Source: Euglena gracilis (lineage: Eukaryota > Euglenida > Euglenophyceae > Euglenales). From it: a stretch of DNA of 64,000 bases. Under the pieces are notes generated by a model that was not told the DNA's origin, did no database searches, and was given only the letters and a program-made list of their open reading frames with translations. Position 1 is the first letter of the stretch. Each line of letters starts with the position of its first letter. This document shows positions 41,136 through 55,092 of the stretch, piece by piece. Location: assembly GCA_039621445.1 (NCBI GenBank), contig CP154956.1:46543291-46607290 (forward strand), in the 5' to 3' direction. The translations under genes and the position numbers were made by a program.

Positions 41136-44100
41136 CCAGGGCCGTGGGGTTGAAAAACACTCATTTTCAGCCCAAAAACAGTTTTTCCGGGTCCGGGAGG
41201 CCAAAAAACATCGTTTCGGGCAAAAATTTTTTTCGATTTTTTTCGAATTTTTTGACTTGGTTTTGGCCAAGTCAATGGGTTGGCGGCCCAAAACGCGGCG
41301 CTGGCGGGTCGAAAAACGCTCATTTTCGGCTCAAAAACAGTTTTTCCGGGTCCGGGAGGCCAAAAAACATCGTTTTGGGCAAAAAAAATTTTTTCCATTT
41401 TTTTCGACTTTTTTGGCCGAAAATTGCTAAGTCGAACAGTGGAAAAAGTGTACAAAATGGCCTAAATTGGCCGAAAAACGGCCGTATCTCGGGCTAGGCG
41501 GTGAGCTGCGGTGAAACCAAAATCCCAGTAGATAGAGCGTTCCAAGGGCTTCAATTTAGGTCTCCGGACATTTCCTTTGATTTTGCATCAATTTCGAGAA
41601 ATTTTGAAAACATTGATTTTTTTTGACCCCACCCCCCCGAAAACAGCCAAGTCGAACAGAGGGAAAAGTGTACAAAACAGCCATCTGGGCCGAAAACCGG
41701 CCGTATCTCGGGCTAGGCGAGGAGTTGGCCCAAACCGCGAATACTGGTGGATAGGGCGTCCCAAAGTTGTGGAATGAGGTACTCTTTAGTTTTTCTCAAC
41801 TCCCCAGCATTTTCGAGATATTTTGAATTTTTCGATTTTTTGACCCCAAAATGACCCCCTTTTGCCGGTCCAACAAAATTTCTTTGGAAAAAAAAACGGT
41901 AGACAACTTTTTTGCTCGGGCCATATCTCCGGACTGCCGGGGAGTTGCGGGCAAAGTGAGGGCTCTGGACAAACTAGGGACCATCTCCTAACCTGTAGGC
42001 TATTAACTTTTCGGGTCCGGAAATCAGGTCACATCGATAATCCGCGGGTGCCATTGCCTACTCGAGGGGGGGGGGTCCGGGGGGGTCTCCGGCCCCGGTG
42101 GTAAGCTTCGCTCTTACTCTAAAGAGGTAAGAGCTCGACCAGGGTGTGACGTAGAGCTGAGCTCTTTGGGAGACCACCCCGGCCCGGCCCGGGAAAAACG
42201 CTCATTTTCGGCTCAAAAACAGTTTTTCCAGGTCAGGGAGGCCAAAAAACATCGTTTTGGGGCAAAAAAAATTTTCGATTTTTTTCGACTTTTTGACCCG
42301 GTTTTGACCCAAAGTCAATGGGTTGGCGGCCCAAAACGGGGCGCCGGCGGGTCGAAAAACGCTCATTTTCGGCTCAAACACAGGTTTTCCGGGTCCGGGA
42401 GGCCAAAAAACATGGTTTCGGGGCAAAAATTTTTTTCGATTTTTTTCGACTTTTTTGACCCGGTTTTGACCCAAAGTCAATGGGTTGGCGGCCCATAACG
42501 GGGCGTTGGCGGCTTGAAAAACGCTCATTTTTGGCTCAAAAACACTTTTTCGGGTCCGGGACGTCAAAATTCATGGTTTTGGGCAAAAAAAAATTCGATT
42601 TTTTTGGACTTTTTGACCCAAAAATGGCAAAGTCCACCGGCCAGGGGGGCGTGCCACAGCCAGGGGCATGGGGGGGGGGAGGGGGGTCCGGGTCGGAAAA
42701 TTTTTTTCGCTCAAAAACACTTTTTTGATGTTCTGAAGTGAAAAAAAGTGTTTTTAAGCGAAAAAATTTTTTCAAAATTTTCGGTCCCGACCTGCCTCCC
42801 GACCCCCACTCGCCCAGCCGCCCTCGGACCCCTGCAGGGGCCCCCGAATACCCAAAATTGGCCCAAAATCGCACAACCAGACCCCGGGAACCCCAAAAAA
42901 CGGTCAAACCCCCCCCCCCTAAACCAATGATTGACCCCCTAGTTTGGGTCCCAACTCCCCGTCTGGCCCGAGATACGGCCAATTTACGGTTTCGGGCCCC
43001 GAAATGGCCAGAACTGGCAAAACTGGCCCAAAACCCCCAAAACGGCCGTATCTCGGGCTGGGCGAGGAGTTGGCCCAAACCGCGCATAGGGATCGATAGG
43101 GCGTTCCAAGGTCGTCAAATGAGGTCGCCATCACTTTTCCTCAACTCCGCAGCGTTTTCGAGATATTTTGAAATTTTCGATTTTTGGACCCCCAGCCCGG
43201 CTGCCCTCGAACCCCCGCAGGGGTCCCCGAATACCCAAAACTGGCCCAAAATCGCGCAACCAGACCCCGGGAACCCAAAAAACGGTCAAACCCCCCCCCT
43301 AAACCTCACGATTGACCCCCTGGTTTGGGTCCCAACTCCCCGTCTAGCCCGAGGTACGGCCAATTTACGGTTTCGGGCCCCGAACAGGCCCGAAACGGCC
43401 AAAACTGGCAAAACTGGCCCAAAACCCCAAAACGGCCGTATCTCGGGCCAGGCGAGGAGTTCGCCCAAACCGCGCATACCGATCGATCGGGCGTCCCAAA
43501 GTTGTGGAATGAGGTACTCTTCATTTTTTCTCAACTCCGCGGCGTTTTCGAGATATTTTGAAATTTTCGATTTTTTGACCCCAAAATCACCCTGCAATTT
43601 CCCCGGAAAAAAAAACGGTAGACAACTTTTTTGCTCGGGCCATATCTCCGGACTGGCGGGGAGTTGCGGGTAACCCAAGGGCTCTGGAGAAACTAGGGAT
43701 CGTCCCCTAACCTATGGCCTATTCACTTTGGGGGCCCGGAAATCCAATCACATCGATAATCCTCGGGTGCCTGGACCTACTCAGGGGGGGGGGGCGGGGG
43801 GGGGGGGGGGGTGGGGGGGGGGGGGGGGGGGGGTCTCCAACCCCGGTGGTAAGCTTCGCTCTTACTCTAAAGAGATAAGAGCTCAGCGACCAGGGTGTGA
43901 CGTAGGGCTGAGCTCTTTGGGAGACCACCCCGGCCCGGCCAGGGCCGTGGGGTTGAAAAACACTCATTTTCAGCCCAAAAACAGTTTTTCCGGGTCCGGG
44001 AGGCCAAAAAACATCGTTTCGGGCAAAAAAATTTTTTTGATATTTTTTGAATTTTTTGACTTGGTTTTGGCCAAGTCAATGGGTTGGCGGCCCAAAACGC

Positions 44101-47100
44101 GGCGCTGGCGGGTCGAAAAACGCTCATTTTCGGCTCAAAAACAGTTTTTCCGGGTCCGGGAGGCCAAAAAATCGTTTTGGGCAAAAAAAATTTTTCCATT
44201 TTTTTCGACTTTTTTGGCCGAAAATTGCTAAGTCGAACAGTGGAAAAAGTGTACAAAATGGCCCAAATTGGCCGAAAAACGGCCGTATCTCGGGCTAGGC
44301 GGTGAGCTGCGGTGAAACCAAAATCCCAGTAGATAGAGCGTTCCAAGGGCTTCAATTTAGGTCTCCGGACATTTCCTTTGATTTTGCATCAATTTCGAGA
44401 AATTTTGAAAACATTGATTTTTTTTGACCCCACCCCCCCGAAAACAGCCAAGTCGAACAGAGGGAAAAGTGTACAAAACAGCCATCTGGGCCGAAAACCG
44501 GCCGTATCTCGGGCTAGGCGAGGAGTTGGCCCAAACCGCGAATACTGGTGGATAGGGCGTCCCAAAGTTGTGGAATGAGGTACTCTTTAGTTTTTCTCAA
44601 CTCCCCAGCATTTTCGAGATATTTTGAATTTTTCGATTTTTTGACCCCAAAATGACCCCCTTTTGCCGGTCCAACAAAATTTCTTTGGAAAAAAAAACGG
44701 TAGACAACTTTTTTGCTCGGGCCATATCTCCGGACTGCCGGGGAGTTGCGGGCAAAGTGAGGGCTCTGGACAAACTAGGGACCATCTCCTAACCTGTAGG
44801 CTATTAACTTTTCGGGTCCGGAAATCAGGTCACATCGATAATCCGCGGGTGCCATTGCCTACTCGAGGGGGGGGGGGTCGGGGGGGGTCTCCGGCCCCGG
44901 TGGTAAGCTTCGCTCTTACTCTAAAGAGGTAAGAGCTCGACCAGGGTGTGACGTAGAGCTGAGCTCTTTGGGAGACCACCCCGGCCCGGCCCGGGAAAAA
45001 CGCTCATTTTCGGCTCAAAAACAGTTTTTCCAGGTCAGGGAGGCCAAAAAACATCGTTTTGGGGCAAAAATTTTTTTGGATTTTTTTCGACTTTTTGACC
45101 CGGTTTTGACCCAAAGTCAATGGGTTGGCGGCCCAAAACGGGGCGCCGGCGGGTCGAAAAACGCTCATTTTCGGCTCAAACACAGGTTTTCCGGGTCCGG
45201 GAGGCCAAAAAACATGGTTTCGGGGCAAAAATTTTTTTCGATTTTTTTCGACTTTTTTGACCCGGTTTTGACCCAAAGTCAATGGGTTGGCGGCCCATAA
45301 CGGGGCGTTGGCGGCTTGAAAAACGCTCATTTTTGGCTCAAAAACACTTTTTCGGGTCCGGGACGTCAAAATTCATGGTTTTGGGCAAAAAAAAATTCGA
45401 TTTTTTTGGACTTTTTGACCCAAAAATGGCAAAGTCCACCGGCCAGGGGGGCGTGCCACAGCCAGGGGCATGGGGGGGGGGAGGGGGGTCCGGGTCGGAA
45501 AATTTTTTTCGCTCAAAAACACTTTTTTGATGTTCTGAAGTGAAAAAAAGTGTTTTTAAGCGAAAAAAAATTTTCAAAATTTTCGGTCCCGACCTGCCTC
45601 CCGACCCCCACTCGCCCAGCCGCCCTCGGACCCCTGCAGGGGCCCCCGAATACCCAAAATTGGCCCAAAATCGCACAACCAGACCCCGGGAACCCCAAAA
45701 AACGGTCAAACCCCCCCCCCCTAAACCAATGATTGACCCCCTAGTTTGGGTCCCAACTCCCCGTCTGGCCCGAGATACGGCCAATTTACGGTTTCGGGCC
45801 CCGAAATGGCCAGAACTGGCAAAACTGGCCCAAAACCCCCAAAACGGCCGTATCTCGGGCTAGGCGAGGAGTTGGCCCAAACCGCGCATAGGGATCGATA
45901 GGGCGTTCCAAGGTCGTCAAATGAGGTCGCCATCACTTTTCCTCAACTCCGCAGCGTTTTCGAGATATTTTGAAATTTTCGATTTTTGGACCCCCAGCCC
46001 GGCTGCCCTCGAACCCCCGCAGGGGTCCCCGAATACCCAAAACTGGCCCAAAATCGCGCAACCAGACCCCGGGAACCCCAAAAAACGGTCAAAACCCCCC
46101 CCCTAAACCTCACGATTGACCCCCTGGTTTGGGTCCCAACTCCCCGTCTAGCCCGAGGTACGGCCAATTTACGGTTTCGGGCCCCGAACAGGCCCGAAAC
46201 GGCCAAAACTGGCAAAACTGGCCCAAAACCCCAAAACGGCCGTATCTCGGGCCAGGCGAGGAGTTCGCCCAAACCGCGCATACCGATCGATCGGGCGTCC
46301 CAAAGTTGTGGAATGAGGTACTCTTCACTTTTTCTCAACTCTGCGGCGTTTTCGAGATATTTTGAAATTTTCGATTTTTTGACCCCAAAATCACCCTGCA
46401 ATTTCCCCGGAAAAAAAAAACGGTAGACAACTTTTTTGCTCGGGCCATATCTCCGGACTGGCGGGGAGTTGCGGGTAACCCAAGGGCTCTGGAGAAACTA
46501 GGGATCGTCCCCTAACCTATGGCCTATTCACTTTGGGGGCCCGGAAATCCAATCACATCGATAATCCTCGGGTGCCTGGACCTACTCAGGGGGGGCGGGG
46601 GGGGGGGGCGGGGGGGTCGGGGGGTCTCCAACCCCGGTGGTAAGCTTCGCTCTTACTCTAAAGAGATAAGAGCTCAGCGACCAGGGTGTGACGTAGGGCT
46701 GAGCTCTTTGGGAGACCACCCCGGCCCGGCCAGGGCCGTGGGGTTGAAAAACACTCATTTTCAGCCCAAAAACAGTTTTTCCGGGTCCGGGAGGCCAAAA
46801 AACATCGTTTCGGGCAAAAAAAATTTTCGATTTTTTTCGAATTTTTTGACTTGGTTTTGGCCAAGTCAATGGGTTGGCGGCCCAAAACGCGGCGCTGGCG
46901 GGTCGAAAAACGCTCATTTTCGGCTCAAAAACAGTTTTTCCGGGTCCGGGAGGCCAAAAAACATCGTTTTGGGCAAAAAAATTTTTTTCCATTTTTTTCG
47001 ACTTTTTTGGCCGAAAATTGCTAAGTCGAACAGTGGAAAAAGTGTACAAAATGGCCTAAATTGGCCGAAAAACGGCCGTATCTCGGGCTAGGCGGTGAGC

Positions 47101-49377
47101 TGCGGTGAAACCAAAATCCCAGTAGATAGAGCGTTCCAAGGGCTTCAATTTAGGTCTCCGGACATTTCCTTTGATTTTGCATCAATTTCGAGAAATTTTG
47201 AAAACATTGATTTTTTTTGACCCCACCCCCCCGAAAACAGCCAAGTCGAACAGAGGGAAAAGTGTACAAAACAGCCATCTGGGCCGAAAACCGGCCGTAT
47301 CTCGGGCTAGGCGAGGAGTTGGCCCAAACCGCGAATACTGGTGGATAGGGCGTCCCAAAGTTGTGGAATGAGGTACTCTTTAGTTTTTCTCAACTCCCCA
47401 GCATTTTCGAGATATTTTGAATTTTTCGATTTTTTGACCCCAAAATGACCCCCTTTTGCCGGTCCAACAAAATTTCTTTGGAAAAAAAAACGGTAGACAA
47501 CTTTTTTGCTCGGGCCATATCTCCGGACTGCCGGGGAGTTGCGGGCAAAGTGAGGGCTCTGGACAAACTAGGGACCATCTCCTAACCTGTAGGCTATTAA
47601 CTTTTCGGGTCCGGAAATCAGGTCACATCGATAATCCGCGGGTGCCATTGCCTACTCGAGGGGGGGGGTCCGGGGGGGTCTCCGGCCCCGGTGGTAAGCT
47701 TCGCTCTTACTCTAAAGAGGTAAGAGCTCGACCAGGGTGTGACGTAGAGCTGAGCTCTTTGGGAGACCACCCCGGCCCGGCCCGGGAAAAACGCTCATTT
47801 TCGGCTCAAAAACAGTTTTTCCAGGTCAGGGAGGCCAAAAAACATCGTTTTGGGGCAAAAAAATTTTTCGATTTTTTTCGACTTTTTGACCCGGTTTTGA
47901 CCCAAAGTCAATGGGTTGGCGGCCCAAAACGGGGCGCCGGCGGGTCGAAAAACGCTCATTTTCGGCTCAAACACAGGTTTTCCGGGTCCGGGAGGCCAAA
48001 AAACATGGTTTCGGGGCAAAATTTTTTTTCGATTTTTTTCGACTTTTTTGACCCGGTTTTGACCCAAAGTCAATGGGTTGGCGGCCCATAACGGGGCGTT
48101 GGCGGCTTGAAAAACGCTCATTTTTGGCTCAAAAACACTTTTTCGGGTCCGGGACGTCAAAATTCATGGTTTTGGGCAAAAAAAAATTCGATTTTTTTGG
48201 ACTTTTTGACCCAAAAATGGCAAAGTCCACCGGCCAGGGGGGCGTGCCACAGCCAGGGGCATGGGGGGGGGGAGGGGGGTCCGGGTCGGAAAATTTTTTT
48301 CGCTCAAAAACACTTTTTTGATGTTCTGAAGTGAAAAAAAGTGTTTTTAAGCGAAAAAATTTTTTCAAAATTTTCGGTCCCGACCTGCCTCCCGACCCCC
48401 ACTCGCCCAGCCGCCCTCGGACCCCTGCAGGGGCCCCCGAATACCCAAAATTGGCCCAAAATCGCACAACCAGACCCCGGGAACCCCAAAAAACGGTCAA
48501 ACCCCCCCCCCCTAAACCAATGATTGACCCCCTAGTTTGGGTCCCAACTCCCCGTCTGGCCCGAGATACGGCCAATTTACGGTTTCGGGCCCCGAAATGG
48601 CCAGAACTGGCAAAACTGGCCCAAAACCCCCAAAACGGCCGTATCTCGGGCTGGGCGAGGAGTTGGCCCAAACCGCGCATACCGATCGATAGGGCGTTCC
48701 AAGGTCGTCAAATGAGGTCGCCATCACTTTTCCTCAACTCCGCAGCGTTTTCGAGATATTTTGAAATTTTCGATTTTTGGACCCCCAGCCCGGCTGCCCT
48801 CGAACCCCCGCAGGGGTCCCCGAATACCCAAAACTGGCCCAAAATCGCACAACCAGACCCCGGGAACCCAAAAAACGGTCAACCCACCCCCCCTAAACCT
48901 CACGATTGACCCCCTGGTTTGGGTCCCAACTCCCCGTCTAGCCCGAGGTACGGCCAATTTACGGTTTCGGGCCCCGAACAGGCCCGAAACGGCCAAAACT
49001 GGCAAAACTGGCCCAAAACCCCAAAACGGCCGTATCTCGGGCCAGGCGAGGAGTTCGCCCAAACCGCGCATACCGATCGATCGGGCGTCCCAAAGTTGTG
49101 GAATGAGGTACTCTTCATTTTTTCTCAACTCCGCGGCGTTTTCGAGATATTTTTAATTTTTATATTTTTTGACACAAAAATCACCCTGCAATTTCCCCGG
49201 AAAAAAAAACGGTAGACAACTTTTTTGCTCGGGCCATATCTCCGGACTGGCGGGGAGTTGCGGGTAACCCAAGGGCTCTGGAGAAACTAGGGATCGTCCC
49301 CTAACCTATGGCCTATTCACTTTGGGGGCCCGGAAATCCAATCACATCGATAATCCTCGGGTGCCTGGACCTACTCA

Positions 49378-49389
49378 GGGGGGGGGGGG

Positions 49390-49430
<41 letters not shown>

Positions 49431-49444
49431 CGGGGGGGGGGGGG
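49378..49444 (+). repeat. Longest G tract of the satellite
   Basis: 67 bases with only two interruptions, including 40 consecutive G. Equivalent G tracts lie at the same place in every half-unit (near 40978, 42066, 43783, 44869, 46590, 47660, 50453, 52190, 53270, 55030), always on this strand and just before GGTAAGCTTCGCTCTTACTC. Strong G-quadruplex potential. Exact length may be unreliable. Confidence 0.85.
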
Positions 49445-52400
49445 TCTCCAACCCGGTGGTAAGCTTCGCTCTTACTCTAAAGAGATAAGAGCTCAGCGAC
49501 CAGGGTGTGACGTAGGGACCACCCCGGCCCGGCCAGGGCCGTGGGGTTGAAAAACACTCATTTTCAGCCCAAAAACAGTTTTTTCCGGGTCCGGGAGGCC
49601 AAAAAACATCGTTTCGGGCAAAAAAAATTTTTTTCGATTTTTTTCGAATTTTTTGACTTGGTTTTGACCAAGTCAATGGGTTGGCGGCCCAAAACGCGGG
49701 GCGCTGGGGGTCGAAAAACAGCCCTTTTGCTCGGTCAAAAAAAACATGTTTTTTTTTTCTGGGTCCGGGAGGCCAAAAAACATCGTTTTGGGCAAAAAAA
49801 ATTTTTTCCATTTTTTTCGACTTTTTTGGCCGAAAAACGAAAAAGTCGACAGTGGGAAAAAGTGTACAAAATGGCCAAATTGGCCGAAAAACGGCCGTAT
49901 CCGGGCTAGGCGGTGAGCTGCAAACCAAAATCCCAGTAGATAGAGCGTTCCAAGGGCTTCAATTTAGGTCACATTTTTTGATTTTGCATCAATTTCGAGA
50001 AATTTTGAAAACATTGATTTTTTTGGCCCGAAAACAGCCAAGTCGGACAGAGCCAAAAGTGTACACACCGGCCATCTGGGCCGAAAAACGGCCGTATCTC
50101 GGGCTAGGCGGGGAGTTGGCCCAAACCGCGAATACCGGTGGGATAGGGCGTCCCAAAGTTGTGGAATGAGGTACTCTTTAGTTTTTCTCAACTCCCCAGC
50201 ATTTTCGAGATATTTTGAATTTTTCGATTTTTTGACCCCAAAATGACTCCTTTTGACGGTCCAACAAAATTTCTTTGGAAAAAAAACGGTAGACAACTTT
50301 TTTGCTCGGGCCATATCTCCGGACTGGCGGGGAGTTGCGGGCAAAGTGAGAGCTCTGGACAAACTAGGGACCGTCTCCTAACCTATAGGCTATTAACTTT
50401 CGGGTCCGGAAATCAGGTCACATCGATAATCCTCGGGTGCCATTGCCTACTCAGGGGGGGGGGCGGGGGGGGCGGGGGGGCGGGGGGGGGGGGGTGGTAA
50501 GCTTCGCTCTTACTCTAAAGAGATAAGAGCTCAGCGACCAGGGTGTGACGTAGAGCTGAGCTCTGTGGGAGACCACCCGGATTGGGGGGGGCGGGGGGGT
50601 ACGGGACCCCCCCTCTTGGCTCCCGTGAGTAAGCTTTTTCCAGGTAGGAGGCCTTACATCGTGTTGGGCAAAAAAAATTTTGCGATTTTTTTCGACTTTT
50701 TTGACCCGGTTTTGACCCAAAGTCAATGGGTGGCGGCCCAAAACGGGGCGCCGGCGGGTCGAAAAACGCTCATTTTCAGCTCAAACACAGGTTTTTCCGG
50801 GTCCGGGAGGCCAAAAAAACATGGTCGGGGCAAAATTCTTTTTTGATTTTTTCGACTTTTTTGACCCGGTTTTGACCCAAAGTCAATGGGTTGGCGGCCC
50901 ATAACGGGGCGTTGGCGGCTTGAAAAACGCTCATTTTTGGCTCAAAAACACTTTTTCGGGTCCGGGACGTCAAAATTCATGGTTTTGGGCAAAAAAAAAT
51001 TCGATTTTTTTGGACTTTTTGACCCAAAAATGGCAAAGTCCACCGGCCAGGGGGGCGTGCCACAGCCAGGGGCATGGGGGGGGGAGGGGGGTCCGGGTCG
51101 GAAAATTTTTTTCGCTCAAAAACACTTTTTTGATGTTCTGAAGTGAAAAAAAGTGTCTTTAAGCCAAATCAATTTTTAAAAATTTTCGGTCCCGACCTGC
51201 CTCCCGACCCCCACTCGCCCAGCCGCCCTCGGACCCCTGCAGGGGCCCCCGAATACCCAAAATTGGCCCAAAATCGCACAACCAGACCCCGGGAACCCCA
51301 AAAAACGGTCAAACCCCCCCCCCCTAAACCAATGATTGACCCCCTAGTTTGGGTCCCAACTCCCCGTCTGGCCCGAGATACGGCCAATTTACGGTTTCGG
51401 GCCCCGAAATGGCCAGAACTGGCAAAACTGGCCCAAAACCCCCAAAACGGCCGTATCTCGGGCTAGGCGAGGAGTTGGCCCAAACCGCGCATAGGGATCG
51501 ATAGGGCGTTCCAAGGTCGTCAAATGAGGTCGCCATCACTTTTCCTCAACTCCGCAGCGTTTTCGAGATATTTTGAAATTTTCGATTTTTGGACCCCCAG
51601 CCCGGCTGCCCTCGAACCCCCGCAGGGGTCCCCGAATACCCAAAACTGGCCCAAAATCGCGCAACCAGACCCCGGGAACCCAAAAAACGGTCAAAACCCC
51701 CCCCCCTAACCCCCCCGCCCAACCCCCTGGTTTGGGTCCCAACTCCCCGTCTAGCCCGAGGTACGGCCAATTTACGGTTTCGGGCCCCGAACAGGCCCGA
51801 AACGGCCAAAACTGGCAAAACTGGCCCAAAACCCCAAAACGGCCGTATCTCGGGCCAGGCGAGGAGTTCGCCCAAACCGCGCATACCGATCGATCGGGCG
51901 TCCCAAAGTTGTGGAATGAGGTACTCTTCATTTTTTCTCAACTCCGCGGCGTTTTCGAGATATTTTGAAATTTTCGATTTTTTGACCCCAAAATCACCCT
52001 GCAATTTCCCCGGAAAAAAAAACGGTAGACAACTTTTTTGCTCGGGCCATATCTCCGGACTGGCGGGGAGTTGCGGGTAACCCAAGGGCTCTGGAGAAAC
52101 TAGGGATCGTCCCCTAACCTATGGCCTATTCACTTTGGGGGCCCGGAAATCCAATCACATCGATAATCCTCGGGTGCCTGGACCTACTCAGGGGGGGGGG
52201 GCGGGGGGGGGGGGGGGGGGGGGGCGGGGGGGTCGGGGGGGTCTCCAACCCCGGTGGTAAGCTTCGCTCTTACTCTAAAGAGATAAGAGCTCAGCGACCA
52301 GGGTGTGACGTAGGGCTGAGCTCTTTGGGAGACCACCCCGGCCCGGCCAGGGCCGTGGGGTTGAAAAACACTCATTTTCAGCCCAAAAACAGTTTTTCCG

Positions 52401-55092
52401 GGTCCGGGAGGCCAAAAAACATCGTTTCGGGCAAAAAAAATTTTCGATTTTTTTCGAATTTTTTGACTTGGTTTTGGCCAAGTCAATGGGTTGGCGGCCC
52501 AAAACGCGGCGCTGGCGGGTCGAAAAACGCTCATTTTCGGCTCAAAAACAGTTTTTCCGGGTCCGGGAGGCCAAAAAATCGTTTTGGGCAAAAAAAATTT
52601 TTTCCATTTTTTCGACTTTTTTGGCCGAAAATTGCTAAGTCGAACAGTGGAAAAAGTGTACAAAATGGCCTAAATTGGCCGAAAAACGGCCGTATCTCGG
52701 GCTAGGCGGTGAGCTGCGGTGAAACCAAAATCCCAGTAGATAGAGCGTTCCAAGGGCTTCAATTTAGGTCTCCGGACATTTCCTTTGATTTTGCATCAAT
52801 TTCGAGAAATTTTGAAAACATTGATTTTTTTGACCCCACCCCCCCGAAAACAGCCAAGTCGAACAGAGGGAAAAGTGTACAAAACAGCCATCTGGGCCGA
52901 AAACCGGCCGTATCTCGGGCTAGGCGAGGAGTTGGCCCAAACCGCGAATACTGGTGGATAGGGCGTCCCAAAGTTGTGGAATGAGGTACTCTTTAGTTTT
53001 TCTCAACTCCCCAGCATTTTCGAGATATTTTGAATTTTTCGATTTTTTGACCCCAAAATGACCCCCTTTTGCCGGTCCAACAAAATTTCTTTGGAAAAAA
53101 AAACGGTAGACAACTTTTTTGCTCGGGCCATATCTCCGGACTGGCGGGGAGTTGCGGGCAAAGTGAGGGCTCTGGACAAACTAGGGACCATCTCCTAACC
53201 TGTAGGCTATTAACTTTTCGGGTCCGGAAATCAGGTCACATCGATAATCCGCGGGTGCCATTGCCTACTCGAGGGGGGGGGGCGGGGGGGGGGGGGGGTG
53301 GTCTCCGGCCCCGGTGGTAAGCTTCGCTCTTACTCTAAAGAGGTAAGAGCTCGACCAGGGTGTGACGTAGAGCTGAGCTCTTTGGGAGACCACCCCGGCC
53401 CGGCCCGGGAAAAACGCTCATTTTCGGCTCAAAAACAGTTTTTCCAGGTCAGGGAGGCCAAAAAAACATCGTTTTGGGGCAAAAATTTTTCGTTTTTTTT
53501 CGACTTTTTTACCCGGTTTTGACCCAAAATCAATGGGTTGGTGGACCATAACGGGGCGCCGGCGGGTCGAAAAAAACGATCATTTTCGGCTCAATCACAG
53601 GTTTTCCCGGTCCGGTATGCCAAAAAACATGGTTTCGGGGCAAAAATTTTTTTCGATTTTTTTCGACTTTTTTGACCCGGTTTTGACCCAAAGTCAATGG
53701 GTTGGCGGCCCATAACGGGGCGTTGGCGGCTTGAAAAACGCTCATTTTGGCTCAAAAACACTTTTTTCGGGTCCGGGAGGTCAAAATTCATGGTTTTGGG
53801 CAAAAAAAAATTCGATTTTTTTGGACTTTTTGACCCAAAAATGGCAAAGTCCACCGGGGGGGGCCCCGGGGGGGGGGCCATGGGGGGGGGGGGGAGGGGG
53901 GGTCCGGGTCGGAAAATTTTTTTCGCTCAAAAACACTTTTTTGATGTTCTGAAGTGAAAAAAAGTGTTTTTTTTGGGCGAAAAAAACAATTCCAAATTTT
54001 GGGTCCCGACCTGCCACCCTCCCGACCCCCACTCGCCCAGCCGCCCTGACGGACCCCTGCAGGGGCCCCCGAATACCCAAAACTGGCCCAAAATCGCACA
54101 ACCAGACCCCGGGAACCCCAAAAAAACGGTCAAAAACCCCCCCCCCAAACCAAAGATTGACCCCCCTAGTTTGGGTCCCAACTCCCCGTCTAGCCCGAGA
54201 TACGGCCAATTTACGGTTTCGGGCCCCGAAATGGCCAGAACTGGCAAAAAACTGGCCCAAAACCCCCAAAACGGCCGTATCTCGGGCTAGGCGAGGAGTT
54301 GGCCCAAACCGCGCATACCGATCGATAGGGCGTTCCAAGGTCGTCAAATAGGTCGCCATCACTTTTCCTCAATCCGCAGCGTTTTCGAGATATTTTGAAT
54401 TATTCGATTTTTGGACCCCAGACCAGGAAGCAACCTCTTCCATCCCCTTTTTTCGAACCCGCCGGGGTCCCCGAATACCCAAAAATGGCCCAAAATCGCA
54501 CAACCAGACCCCGGGAACCCCAAAAAACGGTCAAAACCCCCCCCCTAAACCTAATGATTGACCCCCTGGTTTGGGTTCCAACTCCCCGTCCAGCCCGAGA
54601 TACGGGCAAATTACGGTTTGGGGCCCCGAACGGGCCCAAAATGGCCAAAACTGGCAAAACTGGCCCAAAACCCCAAAACGGCCGTATCTCGGGCTAGGCG
54701 GGGAGTTGGCCCAAACCGCGCATACCGATCGATCGGGCGTCCCAAAGTTGTGGAACGACGTCCTCTTTACTTTTTGTCAACTCCGCGGCGTTTTCGAGAT
54801 ATTTTGAAATTTTTCGATTTTTTGACCCCAAAATGACCCTGCGATTTCCCCGGAAAAAAAAACGGTAGACAACTTTTTTGCTCGGGCCATATCTCCCGAC
54901 TGGCGGGGAGTTGCGCGTAACCGAAAGGCTCTGGAGAAACTAGGGATCGTCCCCTAACCTATAGGCTATTCACTTTGGGGGCCCGGAAATCCAATCACAT
55001 CGATAATCCTCGGGTGCCTGGACCTACTCAGGGGGGGGGCGGGGGGGGGGGCGGGGGGGCGGGGGGTCCGACCCCCCCTCCGGCCCCGGTGG

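Larger units (their letters stand above)
41047..55092. repeat. Higher-order satellite: five ~2.8-kb units
   Basis: Using TAAGCTTCGCTCTTACTC followed by AAGAGATAAGAGC as the start, units are 41047-43849, 43850-46640, 46641-49459, 49460-52257 and 52258-55092 (2791-2835 bp). Each has a first part (~1.05 kb) and a second part (~1.75 kb) that starts with a variant of the same block (AAGAGGTAAGAGCTCGACC, e.g. 42102). Parts are mosaics of two subrepeats: one around CATTTTCGGCTCAAAAACAG and TTGACCCAAAGTCAATGGGT, the other around GTATCTCGGGCTAGGCG and TTTTCGAGATATTTTGAA. Units 1-3 and 5 are nearly identical; unit 4 has many small indels. No genes are present; frames are repeat by-products. Confidence 0.95.

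Noticed and set aside
41140-53760. Dinoflagellate spliced-leader-like CATTTTGGCTCAA in the satellite subrepeat
   Set aside because: Most copies read CATTTTCGGCTCAAAAA and lack the CCGTAGC start and a following donor; only one variant (near 53742) comes close, so chance is the simplest reading.
28720-55092. Hundreds of 60-190 codon frames with recurring segments such as FSGSGRPKNIV
   Set aside because: They are translations of the satellite subrepeats on both strands, with frames broken at different points in each copy.
41047-55092. CRISPR-like array
   Set aside because: Units are kilobases long without short unique spacers, and the genome is eukaryotic.
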